NCBI GenBank assembly: GCA_964471755.1 | Contig: CAYYJM010000157.1 | Coordinates: 1-14,631, forward strand | Direction of reading: 5' to 3' | Length of the DNA stretch: 14,631 nucleotides | Origin: CAYYJM01 sp964471755 | GTDB lineage: Bacteria > Planctomycetota > Planctomycetia > Gemmatales > Gemmataceae | Part shown: positions 7,404 to 13,920 of the stretch, piece after piece | Numbering within the stretch: the stretch's first letter is position 1 | Layout: every line of letters starts with the position of its first letter | The notes under the pieces: model-generated | Database searches by the model: none | What the model was told of the DNA's origin: nothing | Seen by the model: the letters and a program-made list of their open reading frames with translations, nothing else | Made by a program: the position numbers and the translations under genes

Positions 7404-10352
7404 TCAATCCACGAACACGAACTCGTTCAGATTCAGGATCACCCGGCAGGCATTGGCCAGGCCGTGTTCCTTCGCATACGCCGTGAGCGCCGCTCGCTCC
7501 TTCTCCGACGGCGACCGGCCGACCGCAAGACGGAACGCCGTGGCGATCGGATCGGCGTCCTTCTCGACGCGCCCGGCCAGATGACGGGCCATCGTCAGCA
7601 TGAAGCCGTTGTTGAACAGGGCCAGGGCCTGCAACGGCGACAACGTCTCCGTTCGCTTCTCGACCTGCATCGACGGATCGGCACAATCGAGGACCGTCAT
7701 GAACGGCTGCGGCTTCGAGCGGACCAGGAAGCGGTAGACCGCTCGACGGTACGCTCGTGGATCGGCCGGGTCGAACTTGTCATAGCGATAGTGCGGCGAA
7801 TGTTCCGGCCGCTCGATCACGAAATCCTGGAACGCCGGGCCGCCCATCGTCCGGTCGAGCTTGCCGGCCACGACCAGAGCCGCATCGCGCACCGCCTCGG
7901 CCTCCAGTTTGCGACGATTGAACCGCCACAGATAGCCGTTGTTCGTGTCGATCACCTCGGCCTTCGCGTTGCCGGTCGAGACCTGGCGATACGTCGCCGA
8001 CGTGACGATCCGGCGGTGCAGTGCCTTCAGTGACTGCCCGTTGTCGCGAAACTCGACGGCGAGCCAGTCGAGCAGCTCGGGGTGCGTCGGAAACTGGCCC
8101 ATCTTGCCGAAGTCGTTCGGCGTGGCGACCAGGCCCGTGCCGAAATGGTGCTGCCAGACCCGGTTGACGATCACCCGCCAGGTGAGCGGGTTCTTCACGT
8201 CGGTCAGCCAGCGAGCCAGGGCCTCTCGACGATCGCCCTCGGCGTGGTGCGACGGCAGATCGAATTTCCCGGGCAGAGCGGCGATCACGTCGAGCGCTCC
8301 GGGGCCGACCTCGGAGCCGGGGTACTTCACATCGCCGCGCTTGAGGACGTGGATCGGCCGCGGCTTGCCCTCGGGACCGGTGCCGCGAAAGTTGCCGCTG
8401 CCGGTGTAAACCGTGCCGGCGAAGACCCGACCTGCCGGCGGCACCTTCGTCAGGTCGGCCTTGACACGGGCCAGGGCCGTCTTCGTCTCGGCCAGTTTCG
8501 TCCGCGTTGCGGCATCGACGACCCGCGCGAGCAGGGCCTCACGCTGGCGGCGCAACCCGGCGAGGTCGCCAGCCGGAGCCTGGCCGGGAGCGTAGCCATC
8601 GACGAGGTTCGTCCTCCGCCAGCGCACCGGAGCCTCGATCGAATCGAGGGCGGTCACCTTCGCTCCGGCGGCATGGTTCTTGCCGGCCGCGTCGAGGATC
8701 TCCACCTCGGCCAGGGCGAAGATGAAATCGTTCTGGCGTGCTGCCAGCTTCGTCGCCGTCACGCGCACGAACCGGGCCGTCTGGCCGATGTCCCGGATGA
8801 TCCGGGCCGTGACGCCCGGATTGGGCACGTCGCTCGCCGTCTGATCGACAACGACGACCGACTTCACGAACGCCGGGTCATCGCTCACCACGACCTTGAA
8901 ACGCACCGGGAAGCCGAAGCCGGCTCCGATGTTGTTGAAGGTGTCGTGACAGCCCCATAGCACCAGGCGATCGATCGCCACCGGCTGGCCGAGATCGATC
9001 TGCACCCATTTCGTCGAGTCCGCCTTCGCCGCGATCGCACTGTGGTAGCCGTACGCCGGCCTCGCGCCAGCCGGCTTGCTCGCGGCGGCGATTCGACGGT
9101 CGAGGTCCGCGAGATCCGGCTCGCCGGCCTGGACGACCTTCGCCTCCAGTTCCAGAAGTGCGTGATGGAGAGTATCCCGTTGCCGGGTCAGTTCGCCGGC
9201 ACGTTTCGCCGTGGTCGGATCGGCGTGGTACGGCCGATCGGCCCGATCGAGGGCGGCGAAGACAGCCTGGAGGCGGAAGTAATCCGCCTGGCGGATCGGG
9301 TCGAACTTGTGGTCGTGGCACTGAGCGCACTGGACCGTCAGGCCGACGAACGTGTTCATCGTGTTGGCGACCATGTCGTCGCGGTCGAGGTGGCGAGCGA
9401 TCTTGCCGTCGGTCTTCGTTTCGGGCACCTCGGCATGGCCGATGAAGTCCCACGGCCCCGCCGCGATGAACCCCAGGGCGGTGATGCCATCGACCGTCCC
9501 CGGAAAGAGAACATCGCCGGCGAGCTGTTCCTGCACGAACCGGGCGTAGGGTTTGTCCTGATTGAAGGCCCGGATGACGTAGTCGCGATAGGGCCAGGCG
9601 TTGGGTCGTGGCTTGTCCTTGTCGTAGCCGTGCGTGTCGCCGTAGTGGACGAGGTCGAGCCAGTGCCTGGCCCAGCGTTCGCCGTACGCCGGTGAGGCGA
9701 GCAGGCGATCGACGAGACGCTCGTAGGCATCCGGAGCCGGATCGGCGACGAAGGCGGCGATCTCCTCCGGCGTCGGCGGCAGACCGATCAGGTCGAAGGA
9801 GAGGCGACGAATCAACGTCCGCCGATCCGCCTCGGGCGACGGTTCCAGGCCCTTCTCGCGCAGCTTCGCCTGGATGAACGCATCGATCGGGTTCCTGGCA
9901 AGGGCGGATGGAGTCGTTGGGATGGTCGGCCTCAACAGGGGTCGGAAGGACCACCACGCCCGGCCGTCGTCGTCGGGCCACTTTGCCCCCTGGTCGATCC
10001 AGGCGCGGAGGATGCCGATCTGCTCGGCCGTGAGGCGTTCGCCTTTGGGCGGCATGACGCGTTCGGGGTCGGTGCCGACGACCCGATGGATGAGCAGGCT
10101 CTCGGCGCTCTTGCCGACGACGAGAGACGGTCCACTGTCACCGCCCTGGAGTGCGGCTCGGGTGTCGAGGCGCAGGCCGCCGCGTTGACGATCGGGTCCG
10201 TGGCAGGCGAAGCAGGTCTTGACGAGGATCGGCCGAACCTCACGCTCGAAGTCGATGCGACGATCCACCGGAGCCGGCAACTTCTGCGCCGGGGCCTGAA
10301 GCCCAGGGAGGAGGCCGGCGACAAGGGCGAGGTAGATCGCAGTGCGCAGCAT
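7404..10352 (-). CDS. Planctomycete PSD1-family protein: PSCyt1 haem domain, DUF1549, discoidin-like insert, DUF1553
   Basis: This is a 982-aa secreted protein. A signal peptide covers about residues 1-22 (MLRTAIYLALVAGLLPG). A c-type cytochrome domain follows, with haem site C47-F-A-C50-H51 and probable axial ligand M100 (VMPPKGE). DUF1549 spans about 153-355 and holds a second CxxCH (C342-A-Q-C345-H346). Residues about 435-555 look like an F5/8 type C (discoidin) carbohydrate-binding domain (STKWVQIDLGQPVAIDRLVLWG...RFVRV). DUF1553 covers about 660-965 (ALARWLTDVKNPLTWRVIVN) and the protein ends ILNLNEFVFVD. The family is common in planctomycetes and is suspected, not proven, to act in polysaccharide uptake or degradation. 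It is often followed by a DUF1501 gene; here the space downstream is taken by a convergent gene. The ATG at 10352 is fixed by the signal peptide and has no strong SD. Confidence 0.92.
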   Translation of the reverse strand: MLRTAIYLALVAGLLPGLQAPAQKLPAPVDRRIDFEREVRPILVKTCFACHGPDRQRGGLRLDTRAALQGGDSGPSLVVGKSAESLLIHRVVGTDPERVMPPKGERLTAEQIGILRAWIDQGAKWPDDDGRAWWSFRPLLRPTIPTTPSALARNPIDAFIQAKLREKGLEPSPEADRRTLIRRLSFDLIGLPPTPEEIAAFVADPAPDAYERLVDRLLASPAYGERWARHWLDLVHYGDTHGYDKDKPRPNAWPYRDYVIRAFNQDKPYARFVQEQLAGDVLFPGTVDGITALGFIAAGPWDFIGHAEVPETKTDGKIARHLDRDDMVANTMNTFVGLTVQCAQCHDHKFDPIRQADYFRLQAVFAALDRADRPYHADPTTAKRAGELTRQRDTLHHALLELEAKVVQAGEPDLADLDRRIAAASKPAGARPAYGYHSAIAAKADSTKWVQIDLGQPVAIDRLVLWGCHDTFNNIGAGFGFPVRFKVVVSDDPAFVKSVVVVDQTASDVPNPGVTARIIRDIGQTARFVRVTATKLAARQNDFIFALAEVEILDAAGKNHAAGAKVTALDSIEAPVRWRRTNLVDGYAPGQAPAGDLAGLRRQREALLARVVDAATRTKLAETKTALARVKADLTKVPPAGRVFAGTVYTGSGNFRGTGPEGKPRPIHVLKRGDVKYPGSEVGPGALDVIAALPGKFDLPSHHAEGDRREALARWLTDVKNPLTWRVIVNRVWQHHFGTGLVATPNDFGKMGQFPTHPELLDWLAVEFRDNGQSLKALHRRIVTSATYRQVSTGNAKAEVIDTNNGYLWRFNRRKLEAEAVRDAALVVAGKLDRTMGGPAFQDFVIERPEHSPHYRYDKFDPADPRAYRRAVYRFLVRSKPQPFMTVLDCADPSMQVEKRTETLSPLQALALFNNGFMLTMARHLAGRVEKDADPIATAFRLAVGRSPSEKERAALTAYAKEHGLANACRVILNLNEFVFVD

Positions 10353-10408
10353 GGCGGTCGTTCTCGGCGGGTGGGAGCTTGTCCGGTCGTGGCAGCATTG
10401 TACTGCGA
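10326..10408. repeat. 83-bp direct repeat, copy A (PSD1 promoter and leader)
   Basis: This 83-bp block recurs at 11440-11522 in the same orientation with about eight mismatches and no indels. On the minus strand it covers the putative TACAAT box, the 5' untranslated region and the first codons (MLRTAI) of the PSD1 gene. Similarity falls away on both sides. Confidence 0.85.
10397..10402 (-). promoter_or_regulatory. candidate -10 box for the PSD1 gene
   Basis: Read on the minus strand this is TACAAT, 44 bases before the PSD1 ATG. The same hexamer is kept in the duplicated copy (11511-11516), and the duplicated block ends just upstream of it. No good -35 is seen at 16-18 bp, so the call rests on the hexamer, its position and its conservation in the duplicate. 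Confidence 0.3.
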
Positions 10409-10560
10409 GCCGGACGCGATCACATCGCGCAAATCACGCGGAGTGGTTGGCCCGGCGATCCGGTCAGGGTGAATCGCCCTGGAGAGGATCACGGCCCGGA
10501 GATACGATGAGAGGTGAGTGTGAAACCGCCAGTCCCCAGTCCAGGAAAGAGGGCCAGTCC

Positions 10561-11352
10561 ATGCTCGGAGCCATCGCTGGTGACGTGATCGGGTCCGTTT
10601 ACGAGGGGGCCGGGCCGGGCATGATCGGAGCCACCAAGAACCCGCGTTTCCAGCCGCTCTTCCATACCGACTGCCGCCCTACCGATGACAGCGTTCTGAC
10701 AGTCGCCGTCGCTGACCACCTGCTCACGGACAACGACCTCGTCGATACGCTGAAGATGTGGACGCTGATGTACCCCAACGCCGGCTATGGTGGCTACTAC
10801 TACGTCTGGTCCGCCTCGACGCGGCGTGAGCCCTACAACAGCTTTGGCAACGGCTCGGCCATGCGTGTCAGCCCGGTCGCCTGGGCCTACGACGACCTCG
10901 GCCAGGTTCTCTTCCACGCCGAGCGGACGGCCGCGGTCACGCACAATCATCCCGAGGGGATCAAGGGAGCCCAGGCCACGGCGGCGGCCATCTTCCTCGC
11001 TCGCCAGGGGCGCACGAAGGACGCCATCCGCGACTACGTGGAGCAGACCTTCGGCTACAACCTGCACCGCGATTTCGGCTGGCTCCGCTCGGCGTACTCC
11101 TTCGATGTGACCTGCCAGGGCTCGGTGCCCGAGGCGATCCTGGCGTTCCTGGTCGCGGAGAGTTTCGAGGAGGCGGTACGCAACGCCATCTCGCTCGGTG
11201 GCGACGCCGACACGCAGGCGTGCATCGCCGGCTCGATCGCCCAGGCGATGTGGGGCATCCCCAACGACCTCCGCCGCGAGACGATGGCCCGTCTGGACGG
11301 GCCGCTGCGCGACGTCGTCGCCGGCTTCGAGGCGAAGTACGGCGGGAAGTGA
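10561..11352 (+). CDS. ADP-ribosylglycohydrolase family protein
   Basis: This 263-aa protein belongs to the ARH/DraG hydrolase family, which removes ADP-ribose from proteins or other acceptors using two magnesium ions. Metal-site motifs are present: GAIAGDVIGSVYE at the N-terminus, TDDS (41-44) and GGDADT (213-218), with the family-typical NSFGNGSAMRVSP in between. All key acidic residues are in place, so it should be active. There is no signal peptide. ATG 10561 is chosen because homology starts there (MLGAIAGD) and GAGGG (10549-10553) lies 7 bases upstream; an in-frame ATG at 10507 would add 18 residues. It is divergent from the PSD1 gene and no ADP-ribosyltransferase gene is visible. Possible roles are reversing a host modification or acting as an antidote to an ADP-ribosylating toxin; the sequence does not decide. 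Confidence 0.92.
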   Translation: MLGAIAGDVIGSVYEGAGPGMIGATKNPRFQPLFHTDCRPTDDSVLTVAVADHLLTDNDLVDTLKMWTLMYPNAGYGGYYYVWSASTRREPYNSFGNGSAMRVSPVAWAYDDLGQVLFHAERTAAVTHNHPEGIKGAQATAAAIFLARQGRTKDAIRDYVEQTFGYNLHRDFGWLRSAYSFDVTCQGSVPEAILAFLVAESFEEAVRNAISLGGDADTQACIAGSIAQAMWGIPNDLRRETMARLDGPLRDVVAGFEAKYGGK

Positions 11353-11466
11353 TCAGATCTCGTCGAGTTTCTCACGCAACCAGTCGCGGAAGATGGCGGC
11401 CTCGGCCAGCTTGGGCAGCCCCTGGGACGGGGCCAGGAAGGCGAGGAGGATCGCAGTGCGGAGCAT
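11353..11466 (-). pseudogene. 37-codon ORF headed by a duplicated PSD1 leader; probable deletion remnant
   Basis: The minus-strand ORF starts MLRTAILLAFLAP, nearly the same as the PSD1 signal peptide start (MLRTAIYLALVAG), and sits under the duplicated 83-bp promoter/leader block. After about 13 residues the similarity stops. The rest (LPKLAEAAIFRDWLREKLDEI) is charged and would form a helix. The final FRDWLREKLDE faintly recalls the C-terminal end of LysR-type regulators, but it is too short to assign. The stop codon directly abuts the stop of the convergent glycohydrolase gene. It is most simply a leader fused to the tail of another gene by a deletion. A small secreted peptide cannot be excluded. 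Confidence 0.45.
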
Positions 11467-11522
11467 GGCGGTCGTTCTCGGCGGGTGGAAGCGTGTCCGG
11501 TCGTGGAGGCATTGTACCGCGA
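11440..11522. repeat. 83-bp direct repeat, copy B
   Basis: Second copy of the block at 10326-10408, same orientation, about eight mismatches. It keeps the ATG context, the MLRTAI codons and the TACAAT hexamer. Together the two copies bracket the ADP-ribosylglycohydrolase gene. Confidence 0.85.
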
Positions 11523-11535
11523 ATGGGAAGCGGCC

Positions 11536-11935
11536 TCATCCTGCAAATCCGAACCCGTGAGCCAGCGGGCCATCTTCAGGGCAGTCTTTCCGAGCCGCGC
11601 ACGCAGCGAGGCCGCAGGCCGAGCGGAGTAAGCGCACCGCGACCGGCTCGAACCAGTCCGGGGTCATCGCCCCCATGGCCACGCTGCGGATGCGTCCGTC
11701 GGTCAGCGACAAGACGAGCGCCGCCCCGCCGCTGTCATCGCCAACCATCAGGGTGCCCCGGGCAGTGCGCCCTCGACTCGGAGGTGTCGTTCCGCTCCAC
11801 GATGGCGTCCCGACCGTACACTAGCGTCCGGTGGTTGGCCGCGAGGAACGACGCCGCGGTCGCGGCCAGGAACGAGCGGTACGGCTCCGGCAGTGGTTGG
11901 CTGAGCCATGCCTCAATCTCTTCCAGCGACTGCAC
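11536..11935 (-). pseudogene. SUKH (SMI1/KNR4) family protein, frameshifted and interrupted
   Basis: On the minus strand a GTG at 11935, with GGAGGG about nine bases upstream, opens a frame reading SLEEIEAWLSQPLPEPYRSFL, the usual SMI1/KNR4 N-terminal pattern (E-x-x-L...LP-x-x-Y-x-x-FL). It continues through LVYGRDAIVERNDTS, then ends early at 11735. The next conserved part, GTLMVGDDSGGAALVLSLTDGRI...PDWFEPVA, is in a different frame, so a one-base indel lies near 11760-11790. After PDWFEPVA the dispersed repeat (11584-11634) has entered. Beyond it a possible tail (ALKMARWLTGSDLQDE) appears in yet another frame. SUKH proteins act in many bacteria as immunity proteins to secreted toxins. This copy cannot make a normal product unless the indel is a sequencing error. 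Confidence 0.6.
11584..11634 (+). repeat. dispersed repeat, third copy
   Basis: This block (core CCGCGCACGCAGCG, then GAGGCCGCAGGCCGAGCGGAGTAAGCG with an internal hairpin) matches each arm of the palindrome at 6449-6563. Here it is single and lies inside the SUKH pseudogene, so it appears to have inserted or spread there. It has no coding capacity. Confidence 0.75.
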
Positions 11936-11956
11936 GCCTCGAAACCCTCCGTCGGT

Positions 11957-12015
11957 CGGGTAAAGAGGCTGAGTTGCCTCAACCTCCTCCCCGGGAAACC
12001 GGACGTGCGGTTTTC
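11957..12015 (-). mobile_element. probable 3'-end remnant of a group II intron (part of domain V plus domain VI)
   Basis: Read on the minus strand, ACCGCACGTCCGGTTT (about 12013-11998) looks like the 3' half of group II intron domain V. A short linker follows, then a perfect-length hairpin GAGGTTGAG-GCAA-CTCAGCCTC (11986-11965) with a GNRA loop and one G-U pair, like domain VI. The end is TTTACCCGAC, similar to the last bases of bacterial group II introns. The 5' half of domain V is missing, and the fragment stops where the sigma-upstream repeat (12016-12263) begins. No reverse transcriptase is present. It lies directly upstream of the SUKH pseudogene. The call rests on pattern memory, not on a covariance search; a simple hairpin is the alternative. 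Confidence 0.42.
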
Positions 12016-12263
12016 GTCGAGGCGGTGCGGGATCACCTCGCATTGCCGGGTTGGCCAACGCCTGTACTTCTCCTGGCTTCTGGCTCCGAAGCGACACGGG
12101 CTGCTCCAACACGACGTGAACTCCAAACGGCGCGAGCGATTTCTGTTTCTTCGCCTAAACTCTTCCGCATCCGCCCTATCCTTCTGGGCGAGGAGACGGC
12201 ATGATGAGCGACGCCGGTCACCAGGCCGAGGCCGCACAGCTGCTGATGCAATACCGAACAGCC
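12016..12263 (+). repeat. direct repeat, copy 1: sigma-gene upstream region and start
   Basis: This block matches 13612-13920: the same upstream DNA, the same GAGGAGA ribosome site and the same first 20 or so codons of the ECF sigma gene. Most differences are single bases. It supplies the 39 bases (12146-12184) that correspond to the N gap in copy 2. Upstream of 12016 and downstream of 12263 the two copies part company. Confidence 0.88.
12201..12263 (+). pseudogene. truncated ECF sigma factor gene (first 21 codons only)
   Basis: The ORF begins MMSDAGHQAEAAQLLMQYRTA, almost identical to the intact sigma factor at 13858. Several of the last shared codons differ only silently (CAA/CAG, CGA/CGG, ACA/ACG, GCC/GCA), which means this was once a working paralogue under selection. 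After codon 21 the homology ends abruptly; the frame runs on to 12410 but only as the antisense of the membrane-protein gene. The ribosome site GAGGAGA is intact, so a junk fusion peptide of 69 aa could be made. Confidence 0.8.
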
Positions 12264-12316
12264 GACGGAACAGCAGGTTACGTCCTCGGCTCTCTTTTAC
12301 ACAAGTCGTTCCAGAT

Positions 12317-12895
12317 CTACTCGACGCTTCGAATCGCACCAGCGGATGGTTCGGCGCGCACCTCGGACTTGTCTTCGCCTGCCTTCTGTTTGGGGGTCTC
12401 GTCGGTGTAGAAGATCAAGTTGCGAACCTTCCGGAACGACAGGAGGGCCAAACAGACAAGTGCGAAGATGTAGCCGGACAGCGGTCGGCGTCCCGAGTTA
12501 ATGCCTGGGATAGACTGCTCTGCCCAGTTGCCCAGCGCGACGAAGGCGACCAATCCGATGGCCAGGATCAGAAGCCCCACAGGCCGGAAATGCCACGTTC
12601 GGTAGTCGTCCGATTTTTGGCTTGCGAGTTCCTTCGTTGTGGGTCGCCTCATGACGTAGACCACGAATCCGCTGATAAAGGTGAGCGGGCCAATGAGAGC
12701 CCCGAAGGCCAGTCCAGCAAAAGCAGCTTCGATCGGGACTGCCCCGCCCATCGCTCCAAACATCATTGCGAAGCCCAACAGCGTTAGGCCAAGGCCGACG
12801 AGGATCAACGTCAGAAAAAGCCTCATGGGGCGTAGTCCTAATCGCACAAGTACGTTCTCTGGAGCCGAACCGGTGAATTCGGCGCTAGTCGCCAT
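12317..12895 (-). CDS. four-helix membrane protein of unknown function
   Basis: This is a 192-aa protein with four hydrophobic segments at about residues 26-48, 54-80, 105-123 and 139-153, grouped as two hairpins, and a charged C-terminal tail rich in K, E and D (160-192). There is no signal peptide or known motif, and I do not recognise the family. ATG 12895 is chosen because it overlaps the end of the upstream gene by 11 bases, typical of coupled translation; the frame is open further upstream but runs through that gene. No strong SD is present. The region is less GC-rich than its surroundings, which fits later acquisition. It is probably made together with the 161-aa protein and may anchor it or work with it at the membrane. 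Confidence 0.75.
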   Translation of the reverse strand: MATSAEFTGSAPENVLVRLGLRPMRLFLTLILVGLGLTLLGFAMMFGAMGGAVPIEAAFAGLAFGALIGPLTFISGFVVYVMRRPTTKELASQKSDDYRTWHFRPVGLLILAIGLVAFVALGNWAEQSIPGINSGRRPLSGYIFALVCLALLSFRKVRNLIFYTDETPKQKAGEDKSEVRAEPSAGAIRSVE

Positions 12896-13404
12896 AGCCC
12901 GCCATGTGAAGAATACACTCCCAAGCGTTTGGATGGGATAACACAGCCTGAAACGTCGCAGAACTCTCCAGTTCCGTAACAGGCGGGTCCAGCGGCAGGA
13001 GCCACTCCTCGCCAGGGACACGACCGTGGTTCTGCTGATCAAGAACAAATCGCTCGGGCAGGGACGTTGTGCGAGGCCAACGAGAGGTCAGTTGGAGAAC
13101 GACTCCGTAGATGAAGGTCTCTTCACCAGCTCGCCTCGCCAGTTCCACATCACACGTCCGATTCCTGACGTTCCCGTTCCATTCCACCACAACCAGCGCA
13201 CCGCAGTCGTAGCTGAGGGGTTGACGCAGCCCCTCACGGAAGACATCCCACAGCGCCTGGAACGAGGTGACGGTCACCGGTCGTGCTCCGTCGGACCGTG
13301 CCCGGCCAAGCCTGAGGCCCGCTTCCCGCAGTGCCGTAGCAAGCCATTCATAGAACGCATCGATCTCCACTGAATCGTTCCTTCATCTGCCGAACCGGTG
13401 AATT
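12864..13404. repeat. 16-bp exact repeat, copies at 12864-12879 and 13389-13404
   Basis: GCCGAACCGGTGAATT occurs twice in the same orientation. One copy lies within the first codons of the membrane-protein gene, the other 19 bp upstream of the 161-aa gene. The pair thus brackets the upstream gene of the cassette. The core GAACCGGT also occurs in the palindrome at 875-884. It could be a protein-binding site or a duplication scar. Confidence 0.6.
12885..13370 (-). CDS. hypothetical protein, first gene of a two-gene cassette
   Basis: This is a 161-aa soluble, acidic-to-neutral protein without signal or membrane segments. I do not recognise the family. It starts EIDAFYEWLATALREAGL, has a central strand-rich part (ALVVVEWNGNVRNRTCDVEL, then FIYGVVLQLTSRW) and ends ECILHMAGYGD. 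GTG 13370 is the first start after an in-frame TGA, and AAGGA lies about 9 bases upstream. The stop overlaps the membrane-protein gene by 11 bases. Size, soluble single-domain nature and the nearby SUKH pseudogene would suit an immunity-type protein, but no sequence motif supports that directly. Confidence 0.72.
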   Translation of the reverse strand: MEIDAFYEWLATALREAGLRLGRARSDGARPVTVTSFQALWDVFREGLRQPLSYDCGALVVVEWNGNVRNRTCDVELARRAGEETFIYGVVLQLTSRWPRTTSLPERFVLDQQNHGRVPGEEWLLPLDPPVTELESSATFQAVLSHPNAWECILHMAGYGD

Positions 13405-13611
13405 ACCCAACCAGCCCGACAGGGTATTGCTCGCGCCGGCAGAGTAGTCCGCGCGCCGACTGGGTATTTTGATTCTCTTGATCAGTAGACTACCTCCGCT
13501 TCTGTTCGTCAATCGGCATTCTCTCCCGAGTCCACCCGTTGTTGAGGGGACTGGAGCAAGACGAGGCGTTGTTTCTCGAAGGTTCGTTACGAACACGGTC
13601 CGTGCGCCGCT
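13371..13611. other. gene-free intergenic stretch
   Basis: This 241-bp stretch separates the minus-strand cassette from the sigma repeat. It holds one copy of the 16-bp repeat and is less GC-rich than the window (for example TGGGTATTTTGATTCTCTTG at 13460-13479). No convincing promoter, hairpin or small gene was seen. Confidence 0.5.
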
Positions 13612-13920
13612 GTCGAGGCGGTGCGGGATCACCTTGCGTCGTCGGGGTGGCCAACGCCCGTACTTCTCCTGGCTTCTGGCTCCGATGCGACACGGGCTGC
13701 TCCAACACGACGTGAACTCCAAACGGCGCGAGCGATTTCTGNNNNNNNNNNNNNNNNNNNNNNNNNNNNNNNNNNNNNNNNNNNNNNNNNNNNNNNNNNN
13801 NNNNNNNNNNNNNNNNNNNNNNNNNNNNNNNNNNNNNNNNNTGGGCGAGGAGACGGCATGATGAGCGACGCCGGTCACCAGGCCGAGGCCGCACAGTTGC
13901 TGATGCAGCATCGGACGGCA
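13612..13920 (+). repeat. direct repeat, copy 2: sigma-gene upstream region and start
   Basis: Second copy of the block at 12016-12263. It heads the intact sigma gene and is interrupted by the 100-N gap. The offset between copies is 1,596 bp before the gap and 1,657 bp after it; the 61-bp change equals 100 Ns minus the 39 bp in copy 1. Confidence 0.88.
13742..13841. other. assembly gap (100 Ns) in the sigma gene leader
   Basis: One hundred Ns, a conventional placeholder for unknown length, fall inside the repeated leader. Copy 1 shows 39 bp between the same flanks. The true gap is therefore likely about 39 bp, and the promoter region of the intact sigma gene is probably within or near it. 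Confidence 0.8.

Noticed and set aside
7464..9981. Several long plus-strand and other-frame ORFs within the PSD1 gene
   Set aside because: They are shadows of a clearly conserved 982-residue protein.
12264..12410. C-terminal part of the truncated sigma ORF
   Set aside because: After codon 21 it has no sigma similarity and largely reads antisense to the membrane-protein gene.
11831..12787. 318-residue plus-strand open frame
   Set aside because: It crosses the SUKH pseudogene, the intron-like remnant, the sigma repeat and the antisense of the membrane-protein gene; it has no family pattern and no ribosome site was identified.
13621..13857. 79-residue N-terminal extension of the second sigma factor
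   Set aside because: It passes through the 100-N gap, whose length is arbitrary, and through leader DNA; the start at 13858 has a good ribosome site and is shared by the duplicate.
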